A stretch of 64,000 bases of DNA from Geranomyces variabilis (Eukaryota > Chytridiomycota > Chytridiomycetes > Spizellomycetales > Powellomycetaceae). The notes below the pieces were generated by a model. That model searched no databases and was not told the DNA's origin. It saw only the letters and a program-made list of their open reading frames with translations. The position numbers and the translations under genes were made by a program. This document shows, in pieces, positions 41,318-53,904 of the stretch. The stretch is from assembly GCA_027603065.1 (NCBI GenBank), contig JADGJP010000046.1, positions 120,743-184,742 of the forward strand. The letters run 5' to 3'. The stretch's first letter is position 1, and each line of letters starts with the position of its first letter.

Positions 41318-43739
41318 CTACTGCCGGCCCATCGCCTTCCTCTCTCCATCCTTATACTTGACAAACGCAACCAAATTCAACAAAGCCTCCTCGGCGCGTT
41401 CCCTCATATCCCTATTCTTCCGCTTATCTACCTGCCTGCACCTGATCCTAAAGCCCGCCACAAATTGTCTCAACACGTCATTCATCCCACCGTCGACATA
41501 GACACAGTCGGTCGGATCCGTCGCCGCGTCCGCGAAAACGTCGTAAAACGCGTTGAGGATGTCTGTGGCCAGGGCGACGGACGCGGTATGGGGTGTAGGT
41601 GATGGATTCGTGGGTGTGGGTGGTGGCGGGGTGCCTGTCAGGAGAGCGAGGAGGGTTGTCATGATGTGGGCGGTAACGGGGATGGATGTGGTGCGTTTCG
41701 CGAGATAGGAGAGGACAGTGACCAGTTTTGAGAGTGTTGCGTGTGGGAGATGCGTGGTTGATGTTGATGATGATGTTGGGTTCGTAGCGTCAGTAGTTGG
41801 CGAGGATCCCGCGACGAGGGCATTGACAAGCGCGCCAATATGGTCTTCAGGCACGTTGACCACGAGACTCGCATTCCCGCGCGCGGATGTGTTCGTGTCC
41901 GCAACGCGCAACACGCCAAGCAACGCTCCCAGCGCAGCATCAACAAGCTCCATACTACCACGAGCCTGCGCAGGGCCCAGTATCAGAAACAATGCATGCC
42001 ACAACCGGTCGGCATCCCCTTCCGCAGGCAAGATCCTCGGCGCGACGTTTGTCGCCAACACGTTTGTCAAACTCGCCAGCGCGCGCGTCTGCACAATCGT
42101 GAGATGCGCACACAATTCTGCTGGTGGGGCCTGCTGCTGTGCGTCATCGGTGATATGCGCCGTGTTGATCAGCGCAAGGACTTTTCCAAACAGTGTTGGA
42201 AACTCATCAGCGAGCATCGCTAACACGGGGTCGAGATCGTCGGGCGAGTAGTCATCACCCATGGCGTTGCCAGACTCTTCTTTGATCGTACCCGCGATTT
42301 CCGCATCCGCTTCCATCATTGCGGCCGCATCGTCTTCATCCTCATCGTCGTCATCACCGTCGTCGCCATCCTTGACGTCCAGATTCTCCCACCCATCGCC
42401 TTCTTCCACCACAACAACATTCGCCAACAACTCAAGCGCAAGCTGCACCGTCTCCAAATTCCCTTCCAACACCGCCATCCTCCCACTATCCCTCTGCACC
42501 AACTGCTGAATATCCACACTCTGACCATCCTCAACGGGCGGCACCGCACTCGCAGTGCGCTCCATCGCAGCCTCAATCTCCGCACCGACAACCAGCGCCT
42601 CCCTCACATCATAATCCAACGCCGCGGTAATCGAGTTGAATATCGACCCAAACAGGACATGCCCCGCGAAATCGGATTTGTCGAGAAGCGCTTCGCGGAT
42701 GTTGTACAAGATGTTGCCGCAGAGTGGGCGGAGCAGCATGCGGTTGTCGTCCCAAGTAGAGTAGCCCGAGACGGCGCCAGAGGCGATTGCGGCGAAGCGT
42801 TCGGCGTATTCGGGGCGGGAGGTGAATATGGGATAGCAGGCTGGGTTTTCGTCCGTTAGTGTGTTTAAGCATTGCCCTAAGGGAGTTGAGAAAGAGGGGG
42901 TCAGTGGGGGGTTTTTTTTCTTGGTGGAAGACACATGTAGGGTTTTGTTCTTTTTTGGCTAACGCTTCCACTCCGCATTTACCGGCAATTTGAACAAGCT
43001 TCCACGGCAAGTCATGCTCAGGATTGAGCAACTCCATCAAAAACGGAAAAACGGTCCACGCCTGCGTAATCACCCTCACGGCGTCATCAAATGCCTCCGC
43101 CAGCGACCACAAGACCGCAACAAGCTGCTCTGCAACATCAAAGCACGCCGCGCGGTTCGCAACATCCTTCTTATCCGGCAAAGCTGCAACAACCTCACCA
43201 GCTGCCACCCTCTTTTCATCCGCCAGCCGCGCAGAAATCCAACCACTGACACGCTCCAACAAGGCCAAAAGCGCGGGGACGGCCGTGCCAGTGCGGACGA
43301 GATCCCCGCACGCGTCTTCTCCGCCCGCGACAACGAGGTTGCGGAGCGCGCCTGTGGCTTCGACGACGACTTCGGCGTGCTGGTCGGCTAATAGAGCGAG
43401 GAGTGGCGGGAGGACTTGCGCTGCAAGTAGCTTTTTACGCATTTCCGGGTCGAGAACGAGGTTGGAGAGCGCGGTTGCGGCCCAGGCACGGTCATCGATA
43501 GAGTCAGAGGAAAGCTAGGAGAGCCTTAAGATGAGGAGTCTGAAAGCCGTGCGGCCATTGCTTTCTACTCTTTTTATCGGAGTTTTTACCTTTTTGACGA
43601 CAGGAAACACTTCTGGTTTTGGTTGCGTCGGCGGCACGAGACCCGCCGCGGCGACAGGACCATTGAGGTCGGCCAGGCCCGTGGGGTCGTTCCTGCGTGC
43701 GCGAGCGGCGGCCCGTCCCTTTTTGTTTGCCTTTCCCAT
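41318..43739 (-). CDS. SYO1: Symportin Syo1/HEATR3, ribosomal-protein import adaptor
   Basis: Model: complement(41318..42876, 42983..43514, 43590..43739), in phase, 746 residues. Syo1 escorts uL18 and uL5 into the nucleus for 5S RNP assembly. The N-terminus MGKANKKGRAAARARRNDP is a basic nuclear-targeting motif typical of the family. Then come ARM/HEAT repeats (AWAATALSNLVLDPEMRKKL, VVEATGALRNLVVAGG, VAVLWSLAEAFDDAV) and an acidic loop (DGDDGDDDDEDEDD), another Syo1 hallmark, before the C-terminal repeats. A basic residue run ends the protein. The ATG at 43739 is preferred to 43829 because it starts the conserved motif. Confident. Confidence 0.9.
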
Positions 43740-44577
43740 TGTGGTGAAGGTAGGAGCGAATGGCAGCAGCAGCTGTAAGCTGGCAACGTCTGCTGGGGGC
43801 AAAAAAGAATAAACTGCTGCGCAAAACAAGTCACTTCGCCACTATTGTGTAAGCTGTCGATTGTCGATTCACTGTCCCCCAAGTCCCCGTTGTCTATCTG
43901 ACGCTATTGAGCATCAAGGGACTTGGAAGGCAGGCTGAGGGGTCGGCGAGACGAGAGTGCAGAGGGAGGCTGCAAGAGATGTGTCTTTGCGGGCCGCAGT
44001 GGTCGGGCGCATCACAGTGTTGTTCTTTGAAAGGACGTCGGAATCGAGGCTGACAGACTCTCTCAACCCCACCAGCGCTGACAGCGGGGGGAATAGAAGC
44101 TTGGAATGCGTAGGAATGCATGACGTTGCGATTTTCCGGGCTATTCGAAAAACCCCGCAAGCCCAGTCCGCCCGAACATGAAAACGTTAATTCGGGTTTA
44201 AATGTGAGCCTTGCGTGTGCGTGTGCGTGTGCGTGAGTAAGTAATCCGCCCACTGGCCCCCCCATTCGCTGCATTCGCTGCCCCGTCCCCGCCCCCTGCC
44301 TGCTCTTTTGCAACGTCTTTTTGCCTATATACTATCATACTGCGGGTTGCTGTCGGCCTTGTTGCGTGCTGTTGCTGCAGCTCTCTCTTCCGAGTCTCTC
44401 GCGGGTCCCGGCATTTTCCTTTTTGCGCGCCCGCCGCTCGCAGGCGCTATATTTACTGTCTGCCTTTCAAGAGTTTCTTGCCCGCCAAACTATCCGCCCC
44501 CGCCTTGTCCCCCCGCCAATACACTCTCGCCCCCCCTCTTTCTATTCTTCTGATACTTCGCAAAAAAGTATTTATTA
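43740..44577. promoter_or_regulatory. Divergent region between SYO1 and the histidine kinase gene
   Basis: An 838-base gap. It contains a (TGTGCG)n-like run (44215-44236), TATATACTATC near 44326 and a long pyrimidine-rich leader (44460-44560) before the kinase start. No gene or RNA recognised. Confidence 0.4.
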
Positions 44578-47500
44578 ATGCGTCCAAGCCTGGTGGTCAC
44601 GGCCCCAAGCGCTTCGCGCAACAACCACCACAGTCCGCCAGAAGTTCCACCAGCCGCAGGACCAACATTTGCACCATCAAGAGCAGCAACAGGCAGAGGA
44701 GGGAACGGCGGAAGCAACCAAAAAGTCTCGTGGAAAGTCGGCGTCACCTGGCGCCAGGTTATCCAATGGTTCAAGCAACTGCATATCGCAAACTCGGCGC
44801 CATCAGTCTCGCGCTCGAATTCAGAGTCGGAAACGTCATACACGGGCCCTGTGAGGAGAAACGGCGATGTACCACCCCGTGGAGGCGCTGGCCAGCGGAC
44901 TCCAGGTGGTGCTGGCGGTGGTGATGGGATGGACAGCGACGACGATTTCGACGAAGCGGACGAGATCATTGTCGAAGGCGAGGCAACACAGCCCGTGTCG
45001 AGCATCGGCAGTAGACACCACTCGATAGATGGCAACAGCGTGGCGTCGATGAGCCAGACGGTAACAACGCAGGATGTGGACGGTACCCTTTCAGAGTTCT
45101 CTCATGTATCAACCGCTGGTCGATGGTACTGGTTTGGCTCATATATGCGAAACTCCAGAGCCATTCGCCGCATAAAGGCCTACTTTAACCAAAAATTCCT
45201 GGACGAAAACATCGAGCGCATTTACCAAAAGGAGACGTGGTGGCTGCGGAAACCGCTAGCGCTGCTCGCAGCAGTCTATATCGTGCTCAGCTGGATTCTC
45301 GTCATTGCCCTCGTTCCGAAACCATGGTCCATCTACAACTACTGGTCATATATCGGACTAAATGGCTTTTTTTCACTCGCATTGCCGATAGCAGTCATCG
45401 CCGACGTGCCTCGCCACAGCACGGGCCGGTGGCAGCTGCAGCTATGCATCACAACCCTCATGTGGCCCGTCATCCTCGCCATCGAGCTCCGCGTGTGTGG
45501 ATTCTACCGCAACTTTCCCGGCTACTTTGGCGGCGGCGACTGCGGCGACAAAGACTTCCAAACCATGATGTTTTACGCCGCGTCGTTCCAAGTCATCGCT
45601 CTTTTCGCCTTGAAACAAACCCGGCTGTGGGCTTGTATCACGACCATCGTATACGTGATCGTGTATTCGATCACGGTCCTCCCCGACCGCATATTCAGCA
45701 TCCGCAACATTTTCGTCTATTTCATGTTTGGGGTTTTCCTAAACTACATGAACTATAACCAGGAGCGGCTGGATCGCAAAATTTTTCTGATGCGCGATGA
45801 GCTGAAGCGGCAGTTTAAGGCGACACAGCGTGCGCGACATCTCGAGTTCAAAGCCGGCGACTCGAAAAAGCGGTTCGTGAGCTACATATTTCATGAGGTA
45901 TAGAACGTGGGGCAAATGCCAAGGCGTTTTACTAGTCGACCTCTTCTGCCCGCGGCACTATTGACCGGCGCCACCTCACACCAGCCAATCGAACCCGTTT
46001 TGGTCCCTTTTTTTCACTTTTTTTCACTTTTCGTAGGTCCGCGTCCCACTTAACGCCGCCTCACTCGCCGTGCAAAATCTCGAAGCTGAAGGCCTTTTCG
46101 AAACCTGCGGCCAAGACCAACGCGACGTTGTCGACGCGCTTCGCGGCTCGCTCGGCATGATGGCCAAAGTCCTCAACGACGTGCTCGATTTCAACCGCAT
46201 GGAGGAAGGCAAACTCGTCGTAACGCACAACTCGCTCGAACTGCATAAAGTTATCCGGTCGTTGCTTGTTAGCGCGCGCGTGGTCGCGCAGACGCGGAGT
46301 ATTGCGATTTGCATGCGGTTGGATCCGAAAATTGATAAGCTGCAGAGGAAGAAATTGTTGGTGGGCGATGAGATGCGGTTGAGACAGGTTTTGTCGAATT
46401 TGGTCTCAAGTACGTGAGGAAGAGTCGGCTTGCGGTTTGATATGGATGTGCTGACCTTTTTTTGATTCGCGATCAGATGCGTCCAAATTTACGAATCCGG
46501 GCGGCACGGTTACGGTCGTAACGCAATTGCTTGACCCGTCTATGTACGGAATATCATCCACATCAACAACGCCGAGCGGGTCGCAATCAAATATCAATGG
46601 CGGGAACGACGACATGCTGCAAATCAACGTCGATGATCCGAATCCCACCCGCTGTGTCATTCGTAAGCGTGTCCCCCAAGTTTTCGCGAAATAACGTTAT
46701 AAGCCGCCAGTAAGATTCACCGAATTGTCCCCCTCTCCCCACCCTATTGTTCTCAGGACTCGAGGTACAGGATACCGGTGTCGGAATTCGTCGCCAGGAC
46801 CTGGTCAACAACCGACTCTTCTCCCCATACGTTCAAACCGACGAAGGCCGTCGGCAAGGCGGTAAAGGCACCGGCTTGGGTCTCGCGCTCGTCCGACACA
46901 TCGTCAAACTCTCTGGTGGGCGGCTCGGCGTCAAGTCTACGCGCGGCGTCGGTAGCACCTTTTGGGTCGAACTCCCCTTTGAGCTTAAAGACGAAGAACG
47001 CACACCCTCGGTCGACTACTATCCGGGGAACGACGACGGGCAGTATGCAGACGCGTCAGCTGCAGGAGGAGAGCAAGCCATGTCATCATACCCGCAAGAT
47101 CCGATTATTCGCGCGCAGTCGAGCGCGTTTAATTCCTTGAATCGGGATGGTGTTGCGGGTGGTGGTAGCACACCGACGGGCGCGGTGGGAGTGAATGGGA
47201 GGCCGAAAAAGAAGGTGCAGATTGCCGATGATGATAGTAGTGATGACATGAGTATATCGGATATTTCGGTGCCGAGTTATCCGCGGACGGAGGCAAATGC
47301 GGAGGCGTTGAGAGAGACGTTGAAGGATTTTGGAAGGGTTTTCAGCTCTGGCGCGAAAGAGGCGTCCTCGTCAATTCCGATGCATGCTTTGAAGGACCGA
47401 ATTGGGTTTATAGGTACGAGCGTGCCAAAAAAACAGCTGGGGGGTTGCTCTTTCGTGATGGCTCAGCGTCCTAACCTTTGCGGCCATGTCATTCTTTTCA

Positions 47501-48632
47501 CCCCGCAGTTGACCCCTTGAGTGCCAGCACATCCTCCTCGCCTTTGAGTCGCCCACCCGTAGTCGCCGCCCCCGACTCGTCACCCAACAGTCCAACCTCT
47601 CCAATCCCATCCACAATCGACCCGCTCGGCACCGCAGAATTCCCCTTCCCCGAATCCACCGCGCCACCAAATGCACCGCGATCTCAACCACACACCAGCC
47701 CACACAACACTGCGCTCTCACTATCCACCACCATCCACCCACTCGCACTATCTTCAGCCCCTGCATCATTATCACACCCATCATCCCCATCAACACCAAT
47801 CCCGCGCACCCCACCAACTCCTTCATGCCCACAACCACCGCAGCCCAAAGCTCACGTCTTAATAGTCGACGACGACAAAATCACTCGCTTGCTAATGTCT
47901 CGCATGATATCCCGGATGGGGCACACGATTGCGACGGCGGAGGACGGCGCGATTGCGCTGCAGAAGTTGACGGATGCGTTGCGGGATGCAAAGATGGCGC
48001 ACAATCCGACAATTGGGCAAAAGACGTTGCAGCATACGCAGTCGGCGCCCGGGATGTTGAATGGTGGAGATGGTGGGTCGGTGCGGAATGGGTCGGTGCC
48101 GGAAGTGCTTGTTGGGCCCTTGGGTTCAATGGCAGGTGGGCCGGCAGCGAGACCGTTTGATGTTGTGTTTTTGGATAATCAGATGCCGGTAAGGAAGCGT
48201 CACGCCTGCAGGAGAGTTCATTGCAAAACAGGAAAAGAAAATTTTTGCTGATCATTTCCGTCGCGCCCACCCCTACAGGTCATGACCGGCGTCGAATGCA
48301 TTCGCGAAATCCGCCGGCGCGACATTCCTGTCTGGGCGTGCGGCGTCACGGGCAACGCCATGATTGAAGACCAGGACGAGTTTTACGAAGCGGGAATCGA
48401 TCGGTAAAATATACCAATGCGTTTCCGAAGGGGTGAGGTGAATAGGAAAATTAATACTTTCTCCTGCCCCCCTCTCTCCCTCCACAGAGTATTGACAAAA
48501 CCGGTAGTAGAAGCAGACGTGAAAACGATGATTGCCATGGCGATGGCGCAGAGCGAGCCGGATTATTTTGGACGCGAGACGTGGCGCAAAGTCATCAATA
48601 CGCCCGTGGACAGCGAAAGCGGGTCTCGATAA
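44578..48632 (+). CDS. Membrane-bound hybrid histidine kinase
   Basis: Model: 44578..45897, 46037..46409, 46477..46662, 46757..47413, 47509..48188, 48279..48403, 48488..48632; in phase, 1161 residues. Residues 1-210 are low-complexity. About 225-390 hold six hydrophobic segments (for example PLALLAAVYIVLSWILVIAL and IRNIFVYFMFGVFLNYM). The H box FHEVRVPLN (about residue 438) spans the first splice site. The HATPase domain has N box NLVSNASKFT, G1 QDTGVGI and G2 GKGTGLGLALV. A receiver follows a ~200-residue linker: VLIVDDDK, phospho-acceptor VFLDNQMPVMTG, GVTGNA and LTKPV. No extra phosphotransfer domain is present, so it should signal through a separate HPt protein. The stimulus is unknown; no PAS, GAF or HAMP domain is obvious. 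Confidence 0.9.
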
Positions 48633-50605
48633 AGGGCAAAGGAACGGCGCTCAGGAAACAAAAAACGGCTCCGGCTTCCTATGGCAATATCGGTACTCCC
48701 CGGTGATTCCCCACCCTTCAATGCGATTGCGCGCGCGCGCCGATGGTGATTCACTCCCCCCGCGGGAGCCGACTTCACACACCTGTTGGCAGGCGCAGGG
48801 TGGGGCGGCGGGGCCGGCGACGGCGCCGTTTCCCCGCATTTTTTTCTTTTTGTTTTTACCTGCCGCGGGTTTTGTCCTCGCGCGCCGACAGCTGAAAGAA
48901 GTGATAATCGTCGCAGTATAAAAAAGAGGTTTCGTTCTCCATACCCCTCTCCCCCTCCCCCATTTACACCTGCCACCCTCTACGATACACCCATGTTTGT
49001 GCTTTTGCTGTACATAATCCTGTTGTTTTTTTTTTAATATTCATCCAGCTTTTTTCGGGGGATCGGCGCGCGGGACGGCAAAGGGCAAAGGACACATTGA
49101 ACCCGGGAAATACTCTGTATACGAGACCATCTGGACTGACAAGTTTTTGGATAGTGTGATCGACCGCGCTGGACACATTCTGCGCGGGAGGATTTGGGGG
49201 AGCCACTCACCCAGGCTGGTCGCGGCCAGCAGCAAGTCCTGCCATGAGGTGAATTTTATCCATCTTCAGGTTAGCAAGGAAGGGCGCGACGGTTTGACTT
49301 TATACACTTGCTTCCATTGCCTACTAACAGCGCGAAAACGAGCCAGGACCAGCGGCCCGGCTCAGGAGCATGCGGCGACGCTGGAGAAGCTGGAGCGCAG
49401 GCGATCCGTCAGAGGAGATATATTTCCCCGCCAGCAATCGCCCCACAGCAGTTTGCCTCTCTCGCAAAGCAAACGTCAGTTGCTCCTAAGTGTTGCCACT
49501 CCCGCCAAGCCAACGTCACTTGCATTAAATGCCGCCAGCACTCCAGCGGCGGCGTACAGCATTGCTCTGCCCGCTGTTCTTTCTATGCAGGTTAATGGGC
49601 CTGCTCCTACCACCGACTCAGTCGAGGATCAGTTTTGCGTGGAGCCCCGCCTTCACTGCCCATGCGGTTCTCCAAAAATGCTGCAGCTGACATTGGCAAC
49701 ATTGGCCGTCGCATCCCTTGGCTGAACTCCAAGGTCTCTGGGGTTGTCACGCGATGCTATCAGCGGCACAGTACCGCTCGTTCATAACGTATTTAAACAA
49801 AATTGGCAAGAGCGTTTGTAAAGTCGAAGGCAACGTTGTCAAGCTCATAAAAGGTTGCCAAAGCGAATTTTCGGCATTTTGGGCGGCAAACCTTGGCGCA
49901 AGTCTTCGACACCACGCTTTTTCATTACATGCACTAGAAAGCAGGCCGTCGACGCCTCGCATACCGCCCCGGCTAACCGCAGTGGTTAAACTACACGTAC
50001 CACACCAGTCAGGAGCCCACGTCCGTGCGCAACCGCCGTGGGAGACGTTTCAGAACTCTGCGGATAACGGGAAGCGATGGAGAGAGCCGCGGGACGGCTT
50101 TTCTCTCGTCCATCACGCATGCAAGCACGCAAGCACGCACGCGCAGCAGCAGCGACGGCGACCGACCAATGCAAAAACACAGATTGATCCATCCTACGGC
50201 GTTTAGACAAAGTCCCGTCGTCGCGACGCGGCGGAAATATGCATCCGGCGAGCGGCTCGTCGTCCGTCATTGTTCGTCCATTTTCAGGCTCTTCGGCCTC
50301 GTCCACTAAACCCGGGCTACAAAGCGTCGAGCAGCGGAGGAGCGACCTTTCTTATACCAGTGTGGCTCACGTTAGTGTTCTTGGGCGGGCGGTGGGATAC
50401 CTCGTGGCCGTGTAACTGTTGTCTTTCCACCGTCTCGAATGAGCCATGTGGGCACAAAACTGACAGCTCGCCACGTGACTGGAGTGTGGCGCAGCGGAGT
50501 GGCTGGTTCGAATGCTCGTCTCTCTTGGGAAGGCGATTGTCCATTTCCCACAACCCAGTCTCACCGGCATCTCAGAAACGCATAACACACAATTAAAGCA
50601 CAGCG
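48633..50605. other. 2-kb stretch without a recognisable gene
   Basis: Several exon-like frames occur but none gives a family. On the plus strand 49070-49260 reads KGKGHIEPGKYSVYETIWTD then KFLDSVIDRAGHILRGRIWG and stays open to 49725. Near 49860-49980 another frame reads KPWRKSSTPRFFITCTRK. On the minus strand 50306-50180 starts MDEAEEPENGRTMTDDEPL with KRRRMDQ after it. Any of these could be a fast-evolving gene. An inverted T-rich tract ends the histidine-kinase side (48838-48855). Confidence 0.3.
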
Positions 50606-51196
50606 ATGCTTTCCACCACCACCGCAACAACCGCCCGGGCAGCATTGCTCTCCGCAGCCGCACTACTATCTACATCACCAGCAGCAGCAGCGCCCACCTT
50701 CATCCCACGATCTCTCCTCGCTCTTCGCACATTCTACACCTGGAACATACCCACCACAACGCCCCGCACAACCCTTGACGACGGCTCCCAGCTAATCCAC
50801 CGCACCCAACCCACAACCACCACGCCATCACCATCGTCATCTGCATTATCATCACAAACAACCCCACCACCGTCAATCGAGTCCCTACCCCCGCGTCTCC
50901 GCCCATACCGCCAGCGCTCAACACTCACCGCAGACCAAATCTCCACCCTCTGCTCGCTGCGCGCTTCAGACCCGGACACATGGACAGTGGTCCAGCTCGC
51001 GAGGCGGTTCGATGTTGCACCGGCGTTTGTTATGCGGGTGACGAATGCAAACAATAGCGCAGGAGGAGGCGATAAGGAGGCGATCAAGGCGAGGCGGAAG
51101 GTTGTAGAGGAGCAAGAAGCGCGGAGGTTTGAAGGCTTGAGTGTGGGCAAGAAGATGCGGGCTGTTGACCGGATTAGAAGGAAGGCTCTTTGGTAG
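50606..51196 (+). CDS. MRPL20: Mitochondrial large-subunit ribosomal protein mL58 (Mrpl20-type)
   Basis: Single exon, 196 residues. The N-terminal half is Thr/Ala/Pro-rich with an Arg-bearing presequence. The conserved part is LPPRLRPYRQRSTLTADQIS then LRASDPDTWTVVQLARRFDV and APAFVMRV, which matches the fungal Mrpl20/mL58 signature in which a Leu-Thr-x-x-x-I motif, an E/S-DP-x-TWT motif and a K/R-L-A-x-K/R-F-x-x-x-P-x-F-V motif follow each other. A Lys/Arg/Glu-rich C-terminal helix ends the protein. It acts in the mitochondrial large ribosomal subunit. The family is diverged, so confidence is moderate to good. Confidence 0.78.
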   Translation: MLSTTTATTARAALLSAAALLSTSPAAAAPTFIPRSLLALRTFYTWNIPTTTPRTTLDDGSQLIHRTQPTTTTPSPSSSALSSQTTPPPSIESLPPRLRPYRQRSTLTADQISTLCSLRASDPDTWTVVQLARRFDVAPAFVMRVTNANNSAGGGDKEAIKARRKVVEEQEARRFEGLSVGKKMRAVDRIRRKALW

Positions 51197-51508
51197 TCTT
51201 GGAGATTGCGCCCAGAGGGACAACAACAAAACGGAGGTTTGGGGTAATACATTTTGTTGTAGTGGGTGATTTTTACATGATCAGAAGTTGTGCAAACCGT
51301 TTCTTTAAGGCGGGGCTGTTCGATTTTGTTTTTATTTATTTACATATTTACATAAGTAAAATGCGTGTAGAGCAGGATGTGTTGCAGGGGGGGTATTTTC
51401 ACACATCGTGCGAGGGCGAGGGCGAGGGCGACGGCGCGGGGTCTTTCCCACATCCGCGACTGCGTTTTCTTGGCGAATCACATTTTGTTTCTTTCTTGTC
51501 GGTGATGG
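51197..51508. other. Short intergenic, convergent 3' ends
   Basis: About 312 bases, T-rich (51325-51360), then GAGGGC repeats (51411-51435). No gene seen. Confidence 0.6.
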
Positions 51509-53904
51509 TCAGTAAATCAGATCCTGCAGGTGCTGCACTCCGACCGTGAAATCCCAAATCACAATCTTGCGATCCTAGACAAAAGCAAAACAAAGCAGAA
51601 ACGGAGAAAACATGTGAGCACACAGGGCTGAAACCCCGCTCTCTCTCTCCTTCTCTCTCTCCCTTGCTAGGTGATATCGCTTTCGCTCTCTTACCTGACT
51701 CGCACTAATAATCTTGCCTCCATCCAACGCAACACTAAACACCCAACTCGCATGCGCGTCCTTCAAATCCACCACCAGCTCCCCACTCGCACGATCCCAA
51801 ACCTTGATCGTCAAGTCATAACTCCCACTCACAATCCTCCGTTCATCAAAACACAGCGTGCGGACAAGCGCCTCATGGCCCTCAAGCACGCGCACACATT
51901 CGCCCGTCGCCGCATCCCACACTCTAATCGTTTTATCATTCGACCCGCTAACGACGGTCTTGCCATCGAACTGCACACACGCGAGCCCGCGCGTGTGGCC
52001 CGCGAGAACGCGGATCAGCGCGCCGGTGGTGATGTCCCACAGCTTGATGCTGCAGTCGCCCGACGCAGAAACAATGGTGTTGCCATGCAGATGGATCGCG
52101 TTAACTGCGGCTTGGTGTCCACACAGCGTAAACAAACACCTCAGGCTGTCCAGATCCCAGACTTTGATCGTGCAATCCTTGGAACAGCTCACGATCCGCG
52201 TTTCGTTGAAGCGGATATCAAGCACCGCGAGTGTATGTTCTCGCAACGTTGCCAATTTCTTGCCGGTGGCGAAATCCCAGACAATGATGGTCGTGTCGGA
52301 GGAGCCTGTGATCATGTATCGCGGATCGTATTGAAGGCAAAGGACGGACCCTTCGTGGCCCTCGAATGTGCGCACACAGCGCTGCGAGGCGTAATCCCAG
52401 CACCGGACAGTGTTATCCCTCGATCCAGACAATATCCTCTCGCCGTCAAACTGCAAGCAGTAAACGCTATCCGCATGGCCGTTGATAAACCGCGCCGCGA
52501 CGTTTCCTTCCCGCCAGTTGCGTTCGAGGAGGAGCCGGTTGGCGTACAGCGAGATCCAGTCGCGCTGGGCGCGTTGCAGGGTTTGTAAGGTGCGTGGTGG
52601 TGTGGCGTTGCCCCAGTGCGTGAGGTAGAGGGGTTTCCAGACTTGGTCGTCACGGGAGACTTGGAGCCAGCGCTGGGAGACGAAGTTAAGTTTGGAGATT
52701 GTGCGCAAGTCGGCGATGGCGAGGACAATTTGGATTGCGAGTTCGAAAGGTAGGTTTGCCAAGAAATCTATGGGGGATAGAAAACAGAGAACGAGTCAGA
52801 ACTAAGCAAGAATAAATATGATAGATGTTCCCGCTCCTCCATTAGTTTTTTCGGCCCCACTTTACCAATGCGGTCAGCGACAACATCCTCAACACCACAC
52901 GCAGAGTCCGTCGCACTACAACAGCTTCTCGCATCATCTTGCGACTGCGATTGCGAATGCGAATGCGACGACGCCACGACAGCCTGTGTCGTCGCAGCAG
53001 CAACAACCGCTCTACTGACACTCCCACTAGCACCACTCGCTTCACCTCCAGCAGAGGCGGTGTCATTCTTTGCATTCGCAAAAATCGCAAGATTCACAAC
53101 AGACTGATTGGCATGATGATTCGGCCGCCAGCAGTTGCGCGAGCCAGCAGGGTAAGCGCCACCACGACCATTCGTCGTGCTCGCAAGCAGAGGCGTCGAA
53201 GCCGTAGCAGCTGGGGCATAGTGGTGGTGGTGGACAGCACTGCTAGTACCACTACTACTACTGGTACCAGAACTCGTCCTACTAGCGCTAGGCGATATGA
53301 CCGCACTGTCGCGAAAGGACGAAAACGATGCCGACGACGAAACACTATTGCCGTGCGTTGAAGAGTTGTTGCCTGGTGGTGGTGGTGGTCGTGGTGATGG
53401 TGGTAACGGCGGGAGGGAGGCAGTGGACGCATTAGCATTGTTGGTGCTGTTGTTGTGGGCGCGTCTGCGGAGGAGGAGTTGGGAGGAAGGAGGCAGAGCC
53501 GGAGAAGAAGAAGAAAATGGAAAGGAAGAAGGAGGAGACGTTGGCAAGTTCGAGTCACTGTGGTTGTTGTTGTTCGTGTTGGATCCAGCTTCTGTTCCTG
53601 CTCCTGCTCCTGCTCCTTCTCCTGCTCCTCTTTGTCTTGAGCGGCGAGACCTCCAGGAGGCAGCGGCCGACTTGAAGAACATTTGCAGCGAGAAGCGACA
53701 AGCGTGAGCGAGGGTGGGAGGTTGGGGGGAGAGGTGGGCCCTGCCTAGTGTCGTCTGTGGATGTTGGTTGGTATAGTTGGTAGTTGGTGGTTGGTGGTTG
53801 CGCCCGTTGTGAGTTAGTTGTTGACGCAGCGTGCGTGGGAGGCGGCGGACAGTGACAGTGCGCAGTGACAATAGTGGGGGCGTGTGAATGGATTGCACAG
53901 CCAC
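51509..53904 (-). CDS. F-box/WD40 protein (Cdc4/Met30/Pop class)
   Basis: Model: complement(51509..51574, 51695..52767, 52866..53904), in phase, 725 residues. An F-box (DFLANLPFELAIQIVLAIAD, then VSQRWLQVSRDDQVWK, about residues 347-390) links to the SCF ubiquitin ligase. A WRQ.NW-like region leads to seven WD40 repeats (GHADSVYCLQFDGERILSGS through DRKIVIWDF) that form the substrate propeller. The last repeat's final strand comes from the tiny exon 51509..51574. The first 346 residues are almost wholly low-complexity (Ser, Asn, His, Ala runs); an internal start at 53682 (MFFKSAAASWRS) is possible. Which F-box/WD40 class it is cannot be settled by eye. Confidence 0.88.

Noticed and set aside
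41718-42251. Plus-strand frame of 177 residues opposite SYO1
   Set aside because: Antisense shadow of a GC-rich coding region; SYO1 on the minus strand is supported by similarity and splice phases.
45237-45758. Second plus-strand frame inside the histidine kinase gene
   Set aside because: Overlaps the membrane segments of the kinase in another frame; no family similarity.
50480-50520. Pol III A-box-like TGGCGCAGCGG next to B-box-like GGTTCGAATGC
   Set aside because: The boxes are only about 7 bases apart; a tRNA needs about 30. Not a tRNA gene.
52768-53904. A separate Ser-rich 378-residue gene upstream of the F-box gene
   Set aside because: It is the first exon of the F-box/WD40 gene: its donor at 52865 joins in phase with the F-box exon.
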